DNA of 43,544 bases from an uncultured Lachnospiraceae bacterium (GTDB lineage: Bacteria > Bacillota > Clostridia > Lachnospirales > Lachnospiraceae). This document shows positions 34,749-43,254 of the stretch, in pieces (the first letter of the stretch is position 1; the number at the start of each line of letters is the position of its first letter). Under the pieces are notes generated by a model. That model was not told where the DNA came from. It did not search any database and saw nothing but the letters and a program-made list of their open reading frames with translations. The translations under genes and the position numbers were made by a program. The stretch lies in NCBI GenBank assembly GCA_947567595.1, contig CANOMQ010000035.1, positions 1 through 43,544 of the forward strand, read 5' to 3'.

Positions 34749-34790
34749 ATCTATTTTCTAACGGTCTATTAATGAAAGGGAGGCGGATAA

Positions 34791-35594
34791 ATGAAGATAA
34801 TAACAATGGCAACGCTCAAGGGCGGTGCAGGAAAAACGATGAACACATTTAATATTGCGGGAATTTTGGCGGAAAAACACAGGGTTCTGCTGATAGATGT
34901 TGATCCCCAATGTAATCTTTCAAACAACTGCGGGGTTGATATAGCGGATCCTGATTTGAAAACCGTCAGGGATATATTGGGGAAACAGCCTGAAGACCAG
35001 CCGGCTCCGGAAGAGGTTATATACAAAATGCCCATTACGGATTTGCCGAACCTTGATGTTATACCGTCCAGCATAATGCTGTTTGATACGGAAATGAATA
35101 TGGTAAATGCCACGGGGCGGGAAAACTTCCTGAAATATTATATTGACGATAACAGGGAATACTTTCAGAACACATACGATTACATTCTGATAGATACAAA
35201 CCCTTCGATGAGCATAATTAATATCAATGCCTTCTATATTGCCGACAGCATAGTCCTCACCAGTGATGTTTCGACAAACAGTGTCAGCGGTGCGGAACTG
35301 TTCTGTTCGTTATGGAAAAGCAAGAGAAAACCCCTTCGCAAGGAAAACAATATTGCGGCACTGATACTGTGCAACTTTGACAAGCGTACAAACTTGGGAA
35401 AGGATTTGATTGAATACACGGGCGATGCGTCGTTTTCACAGGACATAATAATCAAGACGGTAGTTCCTGCAACGGTGAAACTGAAAAATACGGAAGTGGA
35501 GCATCAGCCTGTTAATGTTTTGTACCCGAAGGATGAGATAAGGAAAACATACGATAGGATTGTTGATGAGCTTAGGGAAAAGGGGGTATTGTGA
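34791..35594 (+). CDS. parA: ParA-type partition ATPase 2
   Basis: A 267-residue ATPase with the canonical deviant Walker A LKGGAGKTMNT (residues 8-18), VLLIDVDPQCNLSN and DYILIDTNPSMS. It has no N-terminal helix-turn-helix, as in type Ib (ParF-like) systems, which pair with a small ribbon-helix-helix protein. That partner gene overlaps the stop (TGATG). It differs clearly from ParA1, so this is a separate partition system rather than a duplicate. Confidence 0.95.
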   Translation: MKIITMATLKGGAGKTMNTFNIAGILAEKHRVLLIDVDPQCNLSNNCGVDIADPDLKTVRDILGKQPEDQPAPEEVIYKMPITDLPNLDVIPSSIMLFDTEMNMVNATGRENFLKYYIDDNREYFQNTYDYILIDTNPSMSIININAFYIADSIVLTSDVSTNSVSGAELFCSLWKSKRKPLRKENNIAALILCNFDKRTNLGKDLIEYTGDASFSQDIIIKTVVPATVKLKNTEVEHQPVNVLYPKDEIRKTYDRIVDELREKGVL

Positions 35595-36013
35595 TGGGAG
35601 ATGCAGCGACTCGGTTTGACGATATTGTAAATAAGGAAGAAAAGAAAAGAAGGACAAATGCTTTTGTGAAATCCAATAGCACTTTAAAGGGGGCTTCCGA
35701 TAAGGAGAATACTGACCTCGGAAATAATGCCGCGCCTCCTGAGGATGATGTGCCCATACCGCAAAAAGCTGAAACCATTCAAAATGATGAGAAGCCGCAG
35801 CCGGAAAAACGGGAAAACGTAAAGAAAAACCTGGTTTTGGACAAATCGGGGAAGCTGGACTTGAAATCCCTGATTAATGCCAAGGACGGTGATTCAAAAA
35901 GCTATTCCTTGTACCTGAAGGAAAAAACATATAAGGAATTAGAAAAACTGGCGAAGTCAAAGAATGTATCCGTTTCAAGGGCATTAAATGATATCTTGGA
36001 TTCTATTTTATAA
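35594..36013 (+). CDS. ribbon-helix-helix partition partner
   Basis: A 139-residue protein from the ATG at 35594 (GTG at 35591 is less likely), preceded by AGGGGG. Its first 90 residues are polar and probably disordered. The C-terminal 50 form a ribbon-helix-helix domain: strand KSYSLYLKEKTYKELEKLA, helix VSRALNDIL. Such proteins bind the centromere, stimulate ParA and repress the operon. The flanking repeats and the palindromic promoter are the likely targets. Confidence 0.85.
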   Translation: MGDAATRFDDIVNKEEKKRRTNAFVKSNSTLKGASDKENTDLGNNAAPPEDDVPIPQKAETIQNDEKPQPEKRENVKKNLVLDKSGKLDLKSLINAKDGDSKSYSLYLKEKTYKELEKLAKSKNVSVSRALNDILDSIL

Positions 36014-36018
36014 TCTAG

Positions 36019-36045
36019 TTGAAATATATTAGAAATATATTAGAA
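36019..36045. repeat. downstream copies of the centromere-like repeat
   Basis: Two adjacent near copies, TTGAAATATATT (36019-36030) and TTAGAAATATATT (36029-36041), and the start of a third (TTAGAAA). They match the 13-mer seen upstream of parA2, so the partition genes are bracketed by the same repeat. Confidence 0.6.
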
Positions 36046-36117
36046 AACTATTATATTATAAAATATATTTCCATTAAATTAAAAACATATTTTATAATGC
36101 ATTTACAGCAGGCAATT

Positions 36118-36146
36118 AAAAGGAAGGTATATATCTTCCTTTTTTT
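36118..36146 (+). terminator. terminator after the second partition locus
   Basis: Stem AAAAGGAAG (36118-36126) and CTTCCTTTT (36135-36143) with a T-run continuing to 36146. It separates the partition operon from the transfer-like genes. Confidence 0.88.
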
Positions 36147-36209
36147 ATTATAAAGATATTGACTAAATGGTATGTTTTTTTGTTTAATCGGGAAATGGGG
36201 GAATTGAAT

Positions 36210-38918
36210 ATGAACAATATAAGACTCGTATCAGACAGAGTAATGCAGTTGGTAGAGAAGATAAAAAAACATGAAAATAAGGAAATACCGGCAGGGTATA
36301 CGGTAATTGCCGTTGCCGGGATATATTCGTTTTCAAATCTGATAAGGACTGTCATATCCGTTATTGCACAGAGAAATTCATATATAAATATGTCAGCAGC
36401 GTCCGTGCTGGCAGCCGTCCTGTTCCAGCTTGCGGCATTCGTGGCGTTGACGCATTATGATTACTGGAATTACCATAAAAGGAAGCTGCTGTTTGTCGGC
36501 GTGATGGCATTCACACTGGTAACAGCGGCATCGGGGATTTTTACCTATCTGTACGGGATAACACTGCGCCCGCTGGTATTCATGCTTCCGGTGACGGAGG
36601 ACATATCACCCGCAATGATCATAAACACGTCAAGGCTGTTGGATACCGTTTTTACGGCACTGCCGTCCGCGGCGCTTGCTTACAGGGTATTTTCCCTTTT
36701 GGGTGACGGGGAAGTAAGGAAAGGGATATACGGATTTAAGATTGACAAGATTATAGACATGCGGAAAGATAAAAGATTTAAGTATGACCTGAAGTTCTTA
36801 AGGCGTATGGACACGGGACTGCCGTATGTCATCAAGATGAAGGACAGGCAGCTCCATGCCTCCATAGGGGGAGCCACGGGGGCGGCAAAGACATCCACCG
36901 TCCTGACCATTTCCATAGCAAATGACCTTGACCAGAAAGCATTCAACGAGGATTACTGCAAAAAAGAACTTGAGAAGAGAATGGATTCGGATATTGCGAA
37001 AAACAGGATGTTCCATGACAGGGATTTTAAGATGAAGTATTTCACCGGACTGACAAAAGAAGGGGAGCATTTCATAGACGGTCTCATGGAAAAGGCTCCA
37101 AGCGCGGGCATAACGTGCCTTGCACCGAATGAATCATTCAGCGATGAAATTTATATGCTTGCGACAAACAGGGGGTTCAAAGTAAACAGGGTCGATCCCA
37201 TACTGACCGAAAATGACGAGCATAAGGAGGGGTTTATAGGTTTCAATCCCCTTTACATCCCGGAAAGGCTTACGGGAATAAAGAGGGAGCTGGACATATT
37301 CAAGAAGGCGAAGCTGTTTGCGGATGTCCTGCAGGCGCTCTATGACATGAGCGGATCGAGTGATGTTTATTTTGCGAAGCTGAACAAAAATGTGACGACG
37401 GCATTTACGATACTCCTGCTTGTGACGATGGAATATGTCCATCCCGGACACCACGTTACGCCGGAGGACGTGCAGCGGCTTGTGGACGATTTTGACCTTG
37501 TAAAGCCGTATTATTATGCACTGCTGAAAAATTACGGTGACAATGACGATGTTTTTGACGCGGCGGGAAACCCGATTCCTGCAAGGCTCAGGGACATAAA
37601 CTGCGGCAGGTACCAGTTTATCGTGCCTTTGGTGAACAATGACATTTTAAGCGAGAACGGCAGGAAGCAGATGGAGAACCAGATAAGGGGACTGCGTACA
37701 ATTATGTCGGATTTCATCAATAACCCGATCATCCATGACGTTTTCTGCGTGCAGGAAAGCATTGACATTGATAAAATCCTTGAGGAGGGAGAGATAACCG
37801 TCGTGAATTATGCTCTTGAACTGGGAATGTGTGAGGCTACGGCGTTCGGTCTGTTCTTTTCACTGTCCTTCAACAATGCCGTTGTAAGGCGCCCGGGTAC
37901 GGAATTTACAAGGCTCCCGCATTATTACTACATAGACGAGTTCCCGATACTGCTCCATTCGGATCAGGAGCAGATGTTTACCATGTTCCGCCAGTACAAC
38001 GTCAGCAACATGGTTGCGTTCCAGACCTATGACCTCTTTGACAAGACGCCGGTTACAAGGTTCTTAAAGGGTGTCGTGATGAATAATACCGCGCACCAGG
38101 TAGTGTTCGGGCGCGTTTCCGTCAATGAGATGGATATGTTTTCAAAGCTGGCGGGAAAGGAACTGCAGACCATAAGCCGGGATACGGTGTCGGAAACGCC
38201 CATTTCCGATCCCGACACGAAAAAGTCCTTTTCAAGCAGGATTACGCCCACATGGGTAAATGCAAGGGAGGGCGCGGATTTCAGGTATAAGGATTTCAGG
38301 GAAGTGTCGGTTTTTACGGTGGATCAGGGCAGCCCGAAGACGGTGTTTGACTGTAAGGTATCGTTTTTGGACAAAAAGAGGAGAAATTCCGTAACCAGCA
38401 GGTATGCCGTGGACTGGGATAAATATGAAACAGTCAGCATGGTAGATGAGGCAGGTGATGCCGAAAAAACGGTTACGGAAAATCCGGTAAAATTATCCGG
38501 GACGGATAAAACATCCGGGACAGGGCAGGGTGGGACAGCGGACGGCAGGGAGGACGGTCGTGATGCGGGTATGGATACTTCTTTTGGTGACGGCATGGAA
38601 AAAATATCCGGACAGGTTATGGAAGACGGCACTGTTCCTGACAGGGTAAACCCGCGGAATGCAATCCATACTGCCGAACCGGGAGACCTGACGGATCTGT
38701 TTTCGGTAAATGAAACCGGGGAGGATCCGGATGAAAATGAGGAACTCCTGCAGAAATATTACGAAAAACTGATGAAGCAAGAAGAACAGAACAGGCAGTT
38801 CGAGGCGTATGGGCAGGACGGGGAACAACAGCCCTGCAACAGCAGCCTGCTTGATTCCGATGCGGATACGGGTTGTTTTGACATGTCAATTGACGGGTTC
38901 GGGATGACCGATGATTAG
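36210..38918 (+). CDS. VirD4/TraG-like coupling ATPase
   Basis: A 902-residue protein with the start at 36210 (GGGGGA upstream); the frame extends to 36159. Three or four N-terminal membrane helices (about residues 30-150) precede a P-loop near residue 220, GGATGAAKTST, in which the second conserved Gly is Ala. A Walker B-like YYYIDEFPILLHSD lies near residue 570. The remaining sequence matches the TraG/VirD4 layout: a FRQYN...FQTYDLF segment and an acidic, Gly-rich tail. Coupling proteins bring DNA to the type IV channel. No relaxase or channel genes are in the window. The Ala in the P-loop may lower activity. Confidence 0.85.
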   Translation: MNNIRLVSDRVMQLVEKIKKHENKEIPAGYTVIAVAGIYSFSNLIRTVISVIAQRNSYINMSAASVLAAVLFQLAAFVALTHYDYWNYHKRKLLFVGVMAFTLVTAASGIFTYLYGITLRPLVFMLPVTEDISPAMIINTSRLLDTVFTALPSAALAYRVFSLLGDGEVRKGIYGFKIDKIIDMRKDKRFKYDLKFLRRMDTGLPYVIKMKDRQLHASIGGATGAAKTSTVLTISIANDLDQKAFNEDYCKKELEKRMDSDIAKNRMFHDRDFKMKYFTGLTKEGEHFIDGLMEKAPSAGITCLAPNESFSDEIYMLATNRGFKVNRVDPILTENDEHKEGFIGFNPLYIPERLTGIKRELDIFKKAKLFADVLQALYDMSGSSDVYFAKLNKNVTTAFTILLLVTMEYVHPGHHVTPEDVQRLVDDFDLVKPYYYALLKNYGDNDDVFDAAGNPIPARLRDINCGRYQFIVPLVNNDILSENGRKQMENQIRGLRTIMSDFINNPIIHDVFCVQESIDIDKILEEGEITVVNYALELGMCEATAFGLFFSLSFNNAVVRRPGTEFTRLPHYYYIDEFPILLHSDQEQMFTMFRQYNVSNMVAFQTYDLFDKTPVTRFLKGVVMNNTAHQVVFGRVSVNEMDMFSKLAGKELQTISRDTVSETPISDPDTKKSFSSRITPTWVNAREGADFRYKDFREVSVFTVDQGSPKTVFDCKVSFLDKKRRNSVTSRYAVDWDKYETVSMVDEAGDAEKTVTENPVKLSGTDKTSGTGQGGTADGREDGRDAGMDTSFGDGMEKISGQVMEDGTVPDRVNPRNAIHTAEPGDLTDLFSVNETGEDPDENEELLQKYYEKLMKQEEQNRQFEAYGQDGEQQPCNSSLLDSDADTGCFDMSIDGFGMTDD

Positions 38919-38950
38919 GGGACCGTCAATGAAGGAAAAGGGGGATACAT

Positions 38951-39847
38951 ATGAAGAAATGTTCCTGTTTTGCGTACAGGGAAAATCTTTTAAGGGAGTG
39001 CCATAATAAAAAGACGGGAATCAGCGGAAAAGAGGCGGCGGCACTTATGGAAAGGAATAAGATTGACGAATGCCATATGGGTATTATAAAAGCGCTGGGG
39101 ATTATGGTGTTTGCGGGCAAAAACCACATTGCGCGTTACATGGGGCATGTCCAGCCAGAAAAGGACAATAATACGGACCTTGACCTTGCCAAAAAGCTGA
39201 AGCAGCTCTGCGATTACGGCATTGTGATGTCGGTGTGTTTTTACCAGTCGGATAACCCGTGCGGTTACAGGACCTGTAACATATATTTTCTTACACGGGG
39301 AGGCAGGGACATGTTTGCAGGCGGGGACAGAGCCGGGGACGGCAGTGGGGTGCTGCCCGATATGGACAGCAGGGACGGCATAGCAGGCATTTTAAACAGG
39401 GCTGCCTTTAATTCGTTTTATGTCAGCAGCCTTTCGTATGACATAAAATATTATTTTTCATACCGTGCGGGCAGGGCGGTGATAGAGTGCAGGCTTGTAA
39501 TCCTTTCAGATAAATACCCGGAGGGGCTGGTCAATGTGTGCGTGATACCTGTAAGGAAAATGGCAGGAAGCAGTGCGGAGTGTGCTTCAAAAATACGGGC
39601 GGCACAGGAGCATTTCCGGCAGAAAAGGATTAAAAAACCGTGGTTTGTCATGGTCTGCGAGGACGATGCCCATGAACGTGAACTGTACGGTTACCTTACG
39701 GAATGCAGTACCATTGAGAAAACCGTCATGTGCATGACAAAGGATACTTACCTGATACGGAGTGACGCGGATGCATTTGATAACATTGCAGCATATACGA
39801 AGAACGGGAAGGAACTGGTATCGGAATATAAAAAAATCATTTTCTGA
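38951..39847 (+). CDS. winged-helix plus C-terminal domain protein, copy C
   Basis: A 298-residue protein starting 32 bp after the coupling ATPase. The N-terminal region is winged-helix-like (TGISGKEAAALMERN, KALGIMVFAG, LCDYGIVMSVCF, then a strand pair ending YFLTRGGRDMF; about residues 20-125). The C-terminal part is alpha/beta, with PWFVMVCEDDAHERELYGYL near residue 235. Among the three related proteins here, this has the clearest 'CEDD' motif. The pairing with a coupling ATPase resembles replication-relaxation proteins of mobile elements. Function is inferred weakly from that context. Confidence 0.78.
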   Translation: MKKCSCFAYRENLLRECHNKKTGISGKEAAALMERNKIDECHMGIIKALGIMVFAGKNHIARYMGHVQPEKDNNTDLDLAKKLKQLCDYGIVMSVCFYQSDNPCGYRTCNIYFLTRGGRDMFAGGDRAGDGSGVLPDMDSRDGIAGILNRAAFNSFYVSSLSYDIKYYFSYRAGRAVIECRLVILSDKYPEGLVNVCVIPVRKMAGSSAECASKIRAAQEHFRQKRIKKPWFVMVCEDDAHERELYGYLTECSTIEKTVMCMTKDTYLIRSDADAFDNIAAYTKNGKELVSEYKKIIF

Positions 39848-39916
39848 TTGATGATGGCAGCTATCCGACACAGTGGGGACTGAATACAGCAACATCAGGC
39901 AGTTTGGATTTACATA

Positions 39917-39944
39917 TTGACAATTACAGGGTTTTTCATATATT
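39917..39944 (+). promoter_or_regulatory. predicted promoter upstream of the primase-like gene
   Basis: TTGACA at 39917-39922 and TATATT at 39939-39944 (spacer 16). A hairpin terminator follows about 55 bp downstream (40000-40033), before the coding gene at 40106. Confidence 0.65.
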
Positions 39945-39999
39945 ATGGTATCCGTATTTATTATTTTATTATGTATTGGGGCGCGTCCTGCACCTGTAG

Positions 40000-40033
40000 G
40001 CATTACCGTATCATGCGGTGGTGCTGTTTTTTT
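40000..40033 (+). terminator. terminator in the leader of the primase-like gene
   Basis: Nine-pair stem with two G-U pairs, GCATTACCG (40000-40008) and CGGTGGTGC (40016-40024), 7-nt loop, followed by TGTTTTTTT. It lies downstream of a good promoter and upstream of the gene, so it may act as an attenuator or define a short RNA. Confidence 0.75.
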
Positions 40034-40105
40034 GTCGTAAAACAGGGCAGCCGAGTACGAAGGAAAGGCATCTGTTATGAAAAATTTTAAGAACGGAGGT
40101 GTCAC

Positions 40106-41425
40106 ATGGCATCGGGAGTATTTAGGAATGTCACCGCATCCGAACCGTGCCCGGTATGCGGCGGTACGGACTGGTGCAGCTGGTTCCCTAAAAGGGACGG
40201 GGACGGATACCTTTTATCCTGCAAGAGGGCATGCAGGGACGGTTACGGCAATTCTGACGTGGCTGGAAAAGACGGAAGGATGTACCGTTTCATTTCGGAA
40301 AAAAACAACCAGTATATTTACGGGGAACGCCGGTCTGACAGGGGGAATCCCATGGCGGGCGGCAGAAAGCCGAAAAAAGGACCGAGGCATGTAGGGAAAG
40401 TAAAGCCGGCAAGCGATGAACCCCTTGACTGTGTGTACAGGACGATTCTTAAAAACCTGCATTTGGAGGACAGGCACAGGGAATACCTGCATGGGGAGGG
40501 ATGGAGCGACAGCATGATAGAAAGGTCGCTTATAAAATCATTTCCTGAAAATGACTATGCAAGGGAGAACGGATACAGTCCCAAAGGCTACGGTCCGACA
40601 AACCCGACCAGAAGGGAGCTTGCAAAAACCGTACTGGAGGAGCTTGGCATCAGCTCGTTGAAAGGTGTTCCGGGCGCTTATTTAAAGGAAACCGGCAACG
40701 GAAAGGGGTACTGGACCTTTTCGGGCGCCAGCGGGCTTCTGCTTCCCATATACAACCATAAAGGCGATGTGTTCCGGTTGCGCATACGCCTTGATTACAT
40801 GGGGATAAGGAAATGCCGTCTTGAGAACGGCGTGCCCGCGTTTACCGAAGGGGATAAAACATACTGCCTTGATATGTCAGGACCGTACAGGAATAACAAC
40901 GGCACAAAGGAAAGGGTAAAGCTTGATGATTTCACCGGCAAGATAAGACCGTTCCAGTCCTTCTATGCTGATCCGGCAATGCTCAGCCAGGGAATCATTA
41001 AAAACACCTATAAGTACGGGTGCGAATCAAAGAACCATGTGTCGTGCTACCGTAAAAATGAGGATTATACGGATATCTGTCTGATAACGGAAGGGGAAAA
41101 GAAAGGGCAGTATGCAAATTTCCGGCTTAATATTCCGGTATATTCGCTTCCCGGCGTAAATTCTTACGGGCTTTTATTTGAGGAGGACGAGAATGGCAAA
41201 ACGCCGCTTGGCTATATGCCCAATGGAAAAAAAACCATATTTGTGGTGGCGTTTGATGCGGACAAGCATACAAACAGGACAGTCATGAGCTATCAGGAGG
41301 CGCTGGTGGGCAAACTGAAGGAAAACGGTTACATGGCTGCGACAGCGGACTGGGATGTTTCCCTTGGAAAAGGGATTGACGACCTTCTGTGCAGGGGGTA
41401 CATTCCGGAATTTAGCCTCAGGTAA
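40106..41425 (+). CDS. zinc-ribbon and TOPRIM primase-like protein
   Basis: A 439-residue protein. The N-terminal zinc ribbon has CPVCGG (residues 15-20) and two further Cys in CKRAC (34-38). The TOPRIM-like part has LITEGEKKG near residue 327 and VVAFDADKH near residue 380, followed by WDVSLGKGIDDLL. These are the acidic and Lys residues expected for a primase nucleotidyl-transfer site. The length is shorter than DnaG and lacks its helicase-binding tail. Such proteins are common on plasmids and conjugative elements and probably prime the transferred or replicated strand. A GGAGGT site precedes the ATG. Confidence 0.82.
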   Translation: MASGVFRNVTASEPCPVCGGTDWCSWFPKRDGDGYLLSCKRACRDGYGNSDVAGKDGRMYRFISEKNNQYIYGERRSDRGNPMAGGRKPKKGPRHVGKVKPASDEPLDCVYRTILKNLHLEDRHREYLHGEGWSDSMIERSLIKSFPENDYARENGYSPKGYGPTNPTRRELAKTVLEELGISSLKGVPGAYLKETGNGKGYWTFSGASGLLLPIYNHKGDVFRLRIRLDYMGIRKCRLENGVPAFTEGDKTYCLDMSGPYRNNNGTKERVKLDDFTGKIRPFQSFYADPAMLSQGIIKNTYKYGCESKNHVSCYRKNEDYTDICLITEGEKKGQYANFRLNIPVYSLPGVNSYGLLFEEDENGKTPLGYMPNGKKTIFVVAFDADKHTNRTVMSYQEALVGKLKENGYMAATADWDVSLGKGIDDLLCRGYIPEFSLR

Positions 41426-41436
41426 TCCGAATGCAC

Positions 41437-41466
41437 AAAAAAGGATGGTTCTGCCATCTTTTTTTG
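41437..41466 (+). terminator. terminator after the primase-like gene
   Basis: Stem GATGG (41444-41448) and CCATC (41454-41458), extended by A-run/T-run pairing, T-run to about 41465. Confidence 0.85.
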
Positions 41467-41523
41467 CTGTATAAGGGGATTCAATGATATATTCCGCTCA
41501 CCAATCAGATGTTTTAATTTGTC

Positions 41524-41552
41524 TTGCAATTGAAATTATCATAAGTTATACT
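41524..41552 (+). promoter_or_regulatory. predicted promoter of the Rpn-like gene
   Basis: TTGCAA at 41524-41529, 17-bp spacer, TATACT at 41547-41552, 22 bp before the start ATG. An AAGGAG ribosome site lies between. Confidence 0.7.
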
Positions 41553-41574
41553 GAAATATATAAGGAGACAATAC

Positions 41575-42456
41575 ATGGAAGATGTAAAAGTACAATGGCA
41601 TGCGGGATTTGTGTCGGCAATGGATTTGGAGCTGGCGCAGAACAGGTCTGATTTGGAATACCATAAGGAATACAATCTTAACACAAAACCACTGGAAGTA
41701 GACCTGTTGGTTATCAAGAAGGATTCGGGTATTCAAATCACAAATGAAATAGGAAAGCTGTTTCGGGGTCATAATATTGTGGAATACAAGTCGCCGCTCG
41801 ATCATTTGGATATCGACAGCTTTTACAAGACGGGTGCGTTTGCAGGATTATATAAGGCTTATGGCAAAACGGTAGACGAGCGCAAAGCCGAGGATATTAC
41901 GGTATCTATGATCCGTGAAAGAAAACCCGCAGGCTTGTTTGAATATTTTAAAGGGCATGGTATTAAGGTCACGAATCCATATAAGGGAATATATTATGTA
42001 ATGGATGCCGTTTTGTTCCCCACACAGCTCATTGTTACAAAAGAACTGGACGAGGAGGGACATGTATGGCTGAAGGCATTGTCCGGCAGAATGCAGAAGC
42101 AGCAGATGCGGAAGCTGCTCGAAAAAATAGAGAAATTAGATGCAAGATTTGACAGGGAACTTGCCGATTCGGTACTGCAGGTAAGTATCAGCGCAAATAA
42201 ACAGGTTATTGAAGAACTGAGAGGGGATGAACATATGTGTCAGGCGTTGTTGGAAATAATGGAACCGGAAATCAATAAAATAAAGGAAACGCTTAAGGAA
42301 GAAGTAACCAAAGAAGTAACCATACAAGAGAGGCAGAAAGGAATCAGAAGTGCAGTTGTCGCTTTACGTGTCTGCGGTCAGGGAGACACTACAATTAAGA
42401 GGGCAATTATGGAAGCATACGGCATCCCTGAAAGCGAAGTGGAAGAATATTTATAA
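41575..42456 (+). CDS. Rpn-like PD-(D/E)XK nuclease family protein
   Basis: A 293-residue protein. The nuclease core is visible in LEVDLLVIKK and the strand IVEYKSPLDHLD (the E-x-K of the PD-(D/E)XK fold) followed by SFYKTGAFAGLYKAYG, the signature of the Rpn/putative transposase family common in Lachnospiraceae. A helical region and an alpha-helical C-terminus with EEVTKEVTIQERQKG follow. These proteins act as DNA endonucleases in recombination or phage defence in a few studied cases; its specific role here is unknown. It has its own promoter and is monocistronic. Confidence 0.88.
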   Translation: MEDVKVQWHAGFVSAMDLELAQNRSDLEYHKEYNLNTKPLEVDLLVIKKDSGIQITNEIGKLFRGHNIVEYKSPLDHLDIDSFYKTGAFAGLYKAYGKTVDERKAEDITVSMIRERKPAGLFEYFKGHGIKVTNPYKGIYYVMDAVLFPTQLIVTKELDEEGHVWLKALSGRMQKQQMRKLLEKIEKLDARFDRELADSVLQVSISANKQVIEELRGDEHMCQALLEIMEPEINKIKETLKEEVTKEVTIQERQKGIRSAVVALRVCGQGDTTIKRAIMEAYGIPESEVEEYL

Positions 42457-42591
42457 GTCTGCATTTTTATGCGATCATGTGTTTTAAAACGTTTAATTCC
42501 GTTTTACATTTTTCACATGGGAAAAGGCTTCCAAAGTATAATATGTGATTAAAGCGAAGAACAAAACAAATATGGATTGGGTTTGTAAACC

Positions 42592-42630
42592 AAAAAGCAG
42601 CATGACCTCAAATCGCGCTGCTTTTTCTTA
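42592..42630. terminator. bidirectional terminator between converging genes
   Basis: Perfect stem AAAAAGCAGC (42592-42601) and GCTGCTTTTT (42617-42626), with T-runs on both strands. It separates the plus-strand Rpn-like gene from the minus-strand ribbon-helix-helix gene. Confidence 0.9.
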
Positions 42631-42669
42631 TTTCACAATTTGGAATTTTCAGACAGGTTCCCAGTGGAA

Positions 42670-42849
42670 TTACTCACTGTTTTTCTGCTTACTTTCATTA
42701 TCCCTTTCCAAGGAATCTAGTCCCAAACGGATCAGTTCCACGGTCGCTTCTGAACGTGTTTGGAAACGGCGCTCAAATCGAAAGTTTTCAATTCTTTGGA
42801 ACAATTCATTATCTACAGAAACAGTATATCTAGGCTTGTTGGTAGCCAT
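42670..42849 (-). CDS. ribbon-helix-helix regulator (minus copy)
   Basis: A 59-residue protein, taking the ATG at 42849 after GAGGTG (an upstream GTG/ATG pair at 42858 is closer to the ribosome site but less likely). The strand PRYTVSVDNELFQRIENF is followed by two helices with RSEATVELIRLGLDSLE, the ribbon-helix-helix fold. It is divergent from the gene at 42991 and shares its C-terminal phrase RLGLDSL with RRGLDSL there. It is probably a repressor acting on the region between them. Confidence 0.88.
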   Translation of the reverse strand: MATNKPRYTVSVDNELFQRIENFRFERRFQTRSEATVELIRLGLDSLERDNESKQKNSE

Positions 42850-42868
42850 CTGCATCACCTCGATTCTT

Positions 42869-42946
42869 ATTATACATCAGTACACCAAAGATGTAAAGAA
42901 TAAGTTATTCAAAAACTATTGACAGTGGTTAGTGGTGTACTATAAT
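42869..42946. promoter_or_regulatory. divergent promoter region with shared operator motif
   Basis: Minus promoter: TTTACA (42892-42897) and TATAAT (42869-42874), spacer 17. Plus promoter: TTGACA (42919-42924) and TATAAT (42941-42946), spacer 16. Both spacers contain TGGTGTACT on the sense strand of their own promoter, so the motif occurs as an inverted pair. Ribbon-helix-helix proteins encoded on either side are the likely binders. Confidence 0.8.
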
Positions 42947-42990
42947 AACAGCAAAGGTTCACTGAACCACCAGCGGAGGAAGGTGAAATA

Positions 42991-43188
42991 ATGGATGCTG
43001 ATTTAAGAACCTTCACAATATCTGTAACGCCGGGCATGGAGGCTAAAATGGATTTGGTGAAAAAAGAACGCTATTACAAGGAGACCCAAAATGACATGAT
43101 CAGGGACTTAATAAGACGTGGGCTGGATTCTTTGAAAAATGAATCGTGTAATGGACGACAGCATACATCAAAATGCAATGAAAAATGA
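42991..43188 (+). CDS. ribbon-helix-helix regulator (plus copy)
   Basis: A 65-residue protein preceded by GGAGGAAGGTG. The strand RTFTISVTPGMEAKMDLV is followed by helices with TQNDMIRDLIRRGLDSLK, a ribbon-helix-helix fold. It resembles the minus-strand neighbour only in the last helix, so the two are not recent duplicates. A further gene starts 66 bp downstream in the same direction. Confidence 0.88.
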   Translation: MDADLRTFTISVTPGMEAKMDLVKKERYYKETQNDMIRDLIRRGLDSLKNESCNGRQHTSKCNEK

Positions 43189-43254
43189 AATGTGTTTTTG
43201 TTGGAAAAGGCACTATGGACGACAGTTTATTCATATTTGAGCAAGGAGGGGCAT

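Noticed and set aside
40077-40394. 105-codon frame over the primase-like start
   Set aside because: It is a shifted frame of the primase-like gene, which has the zinc motif and its own GGAGGT ribosome site.
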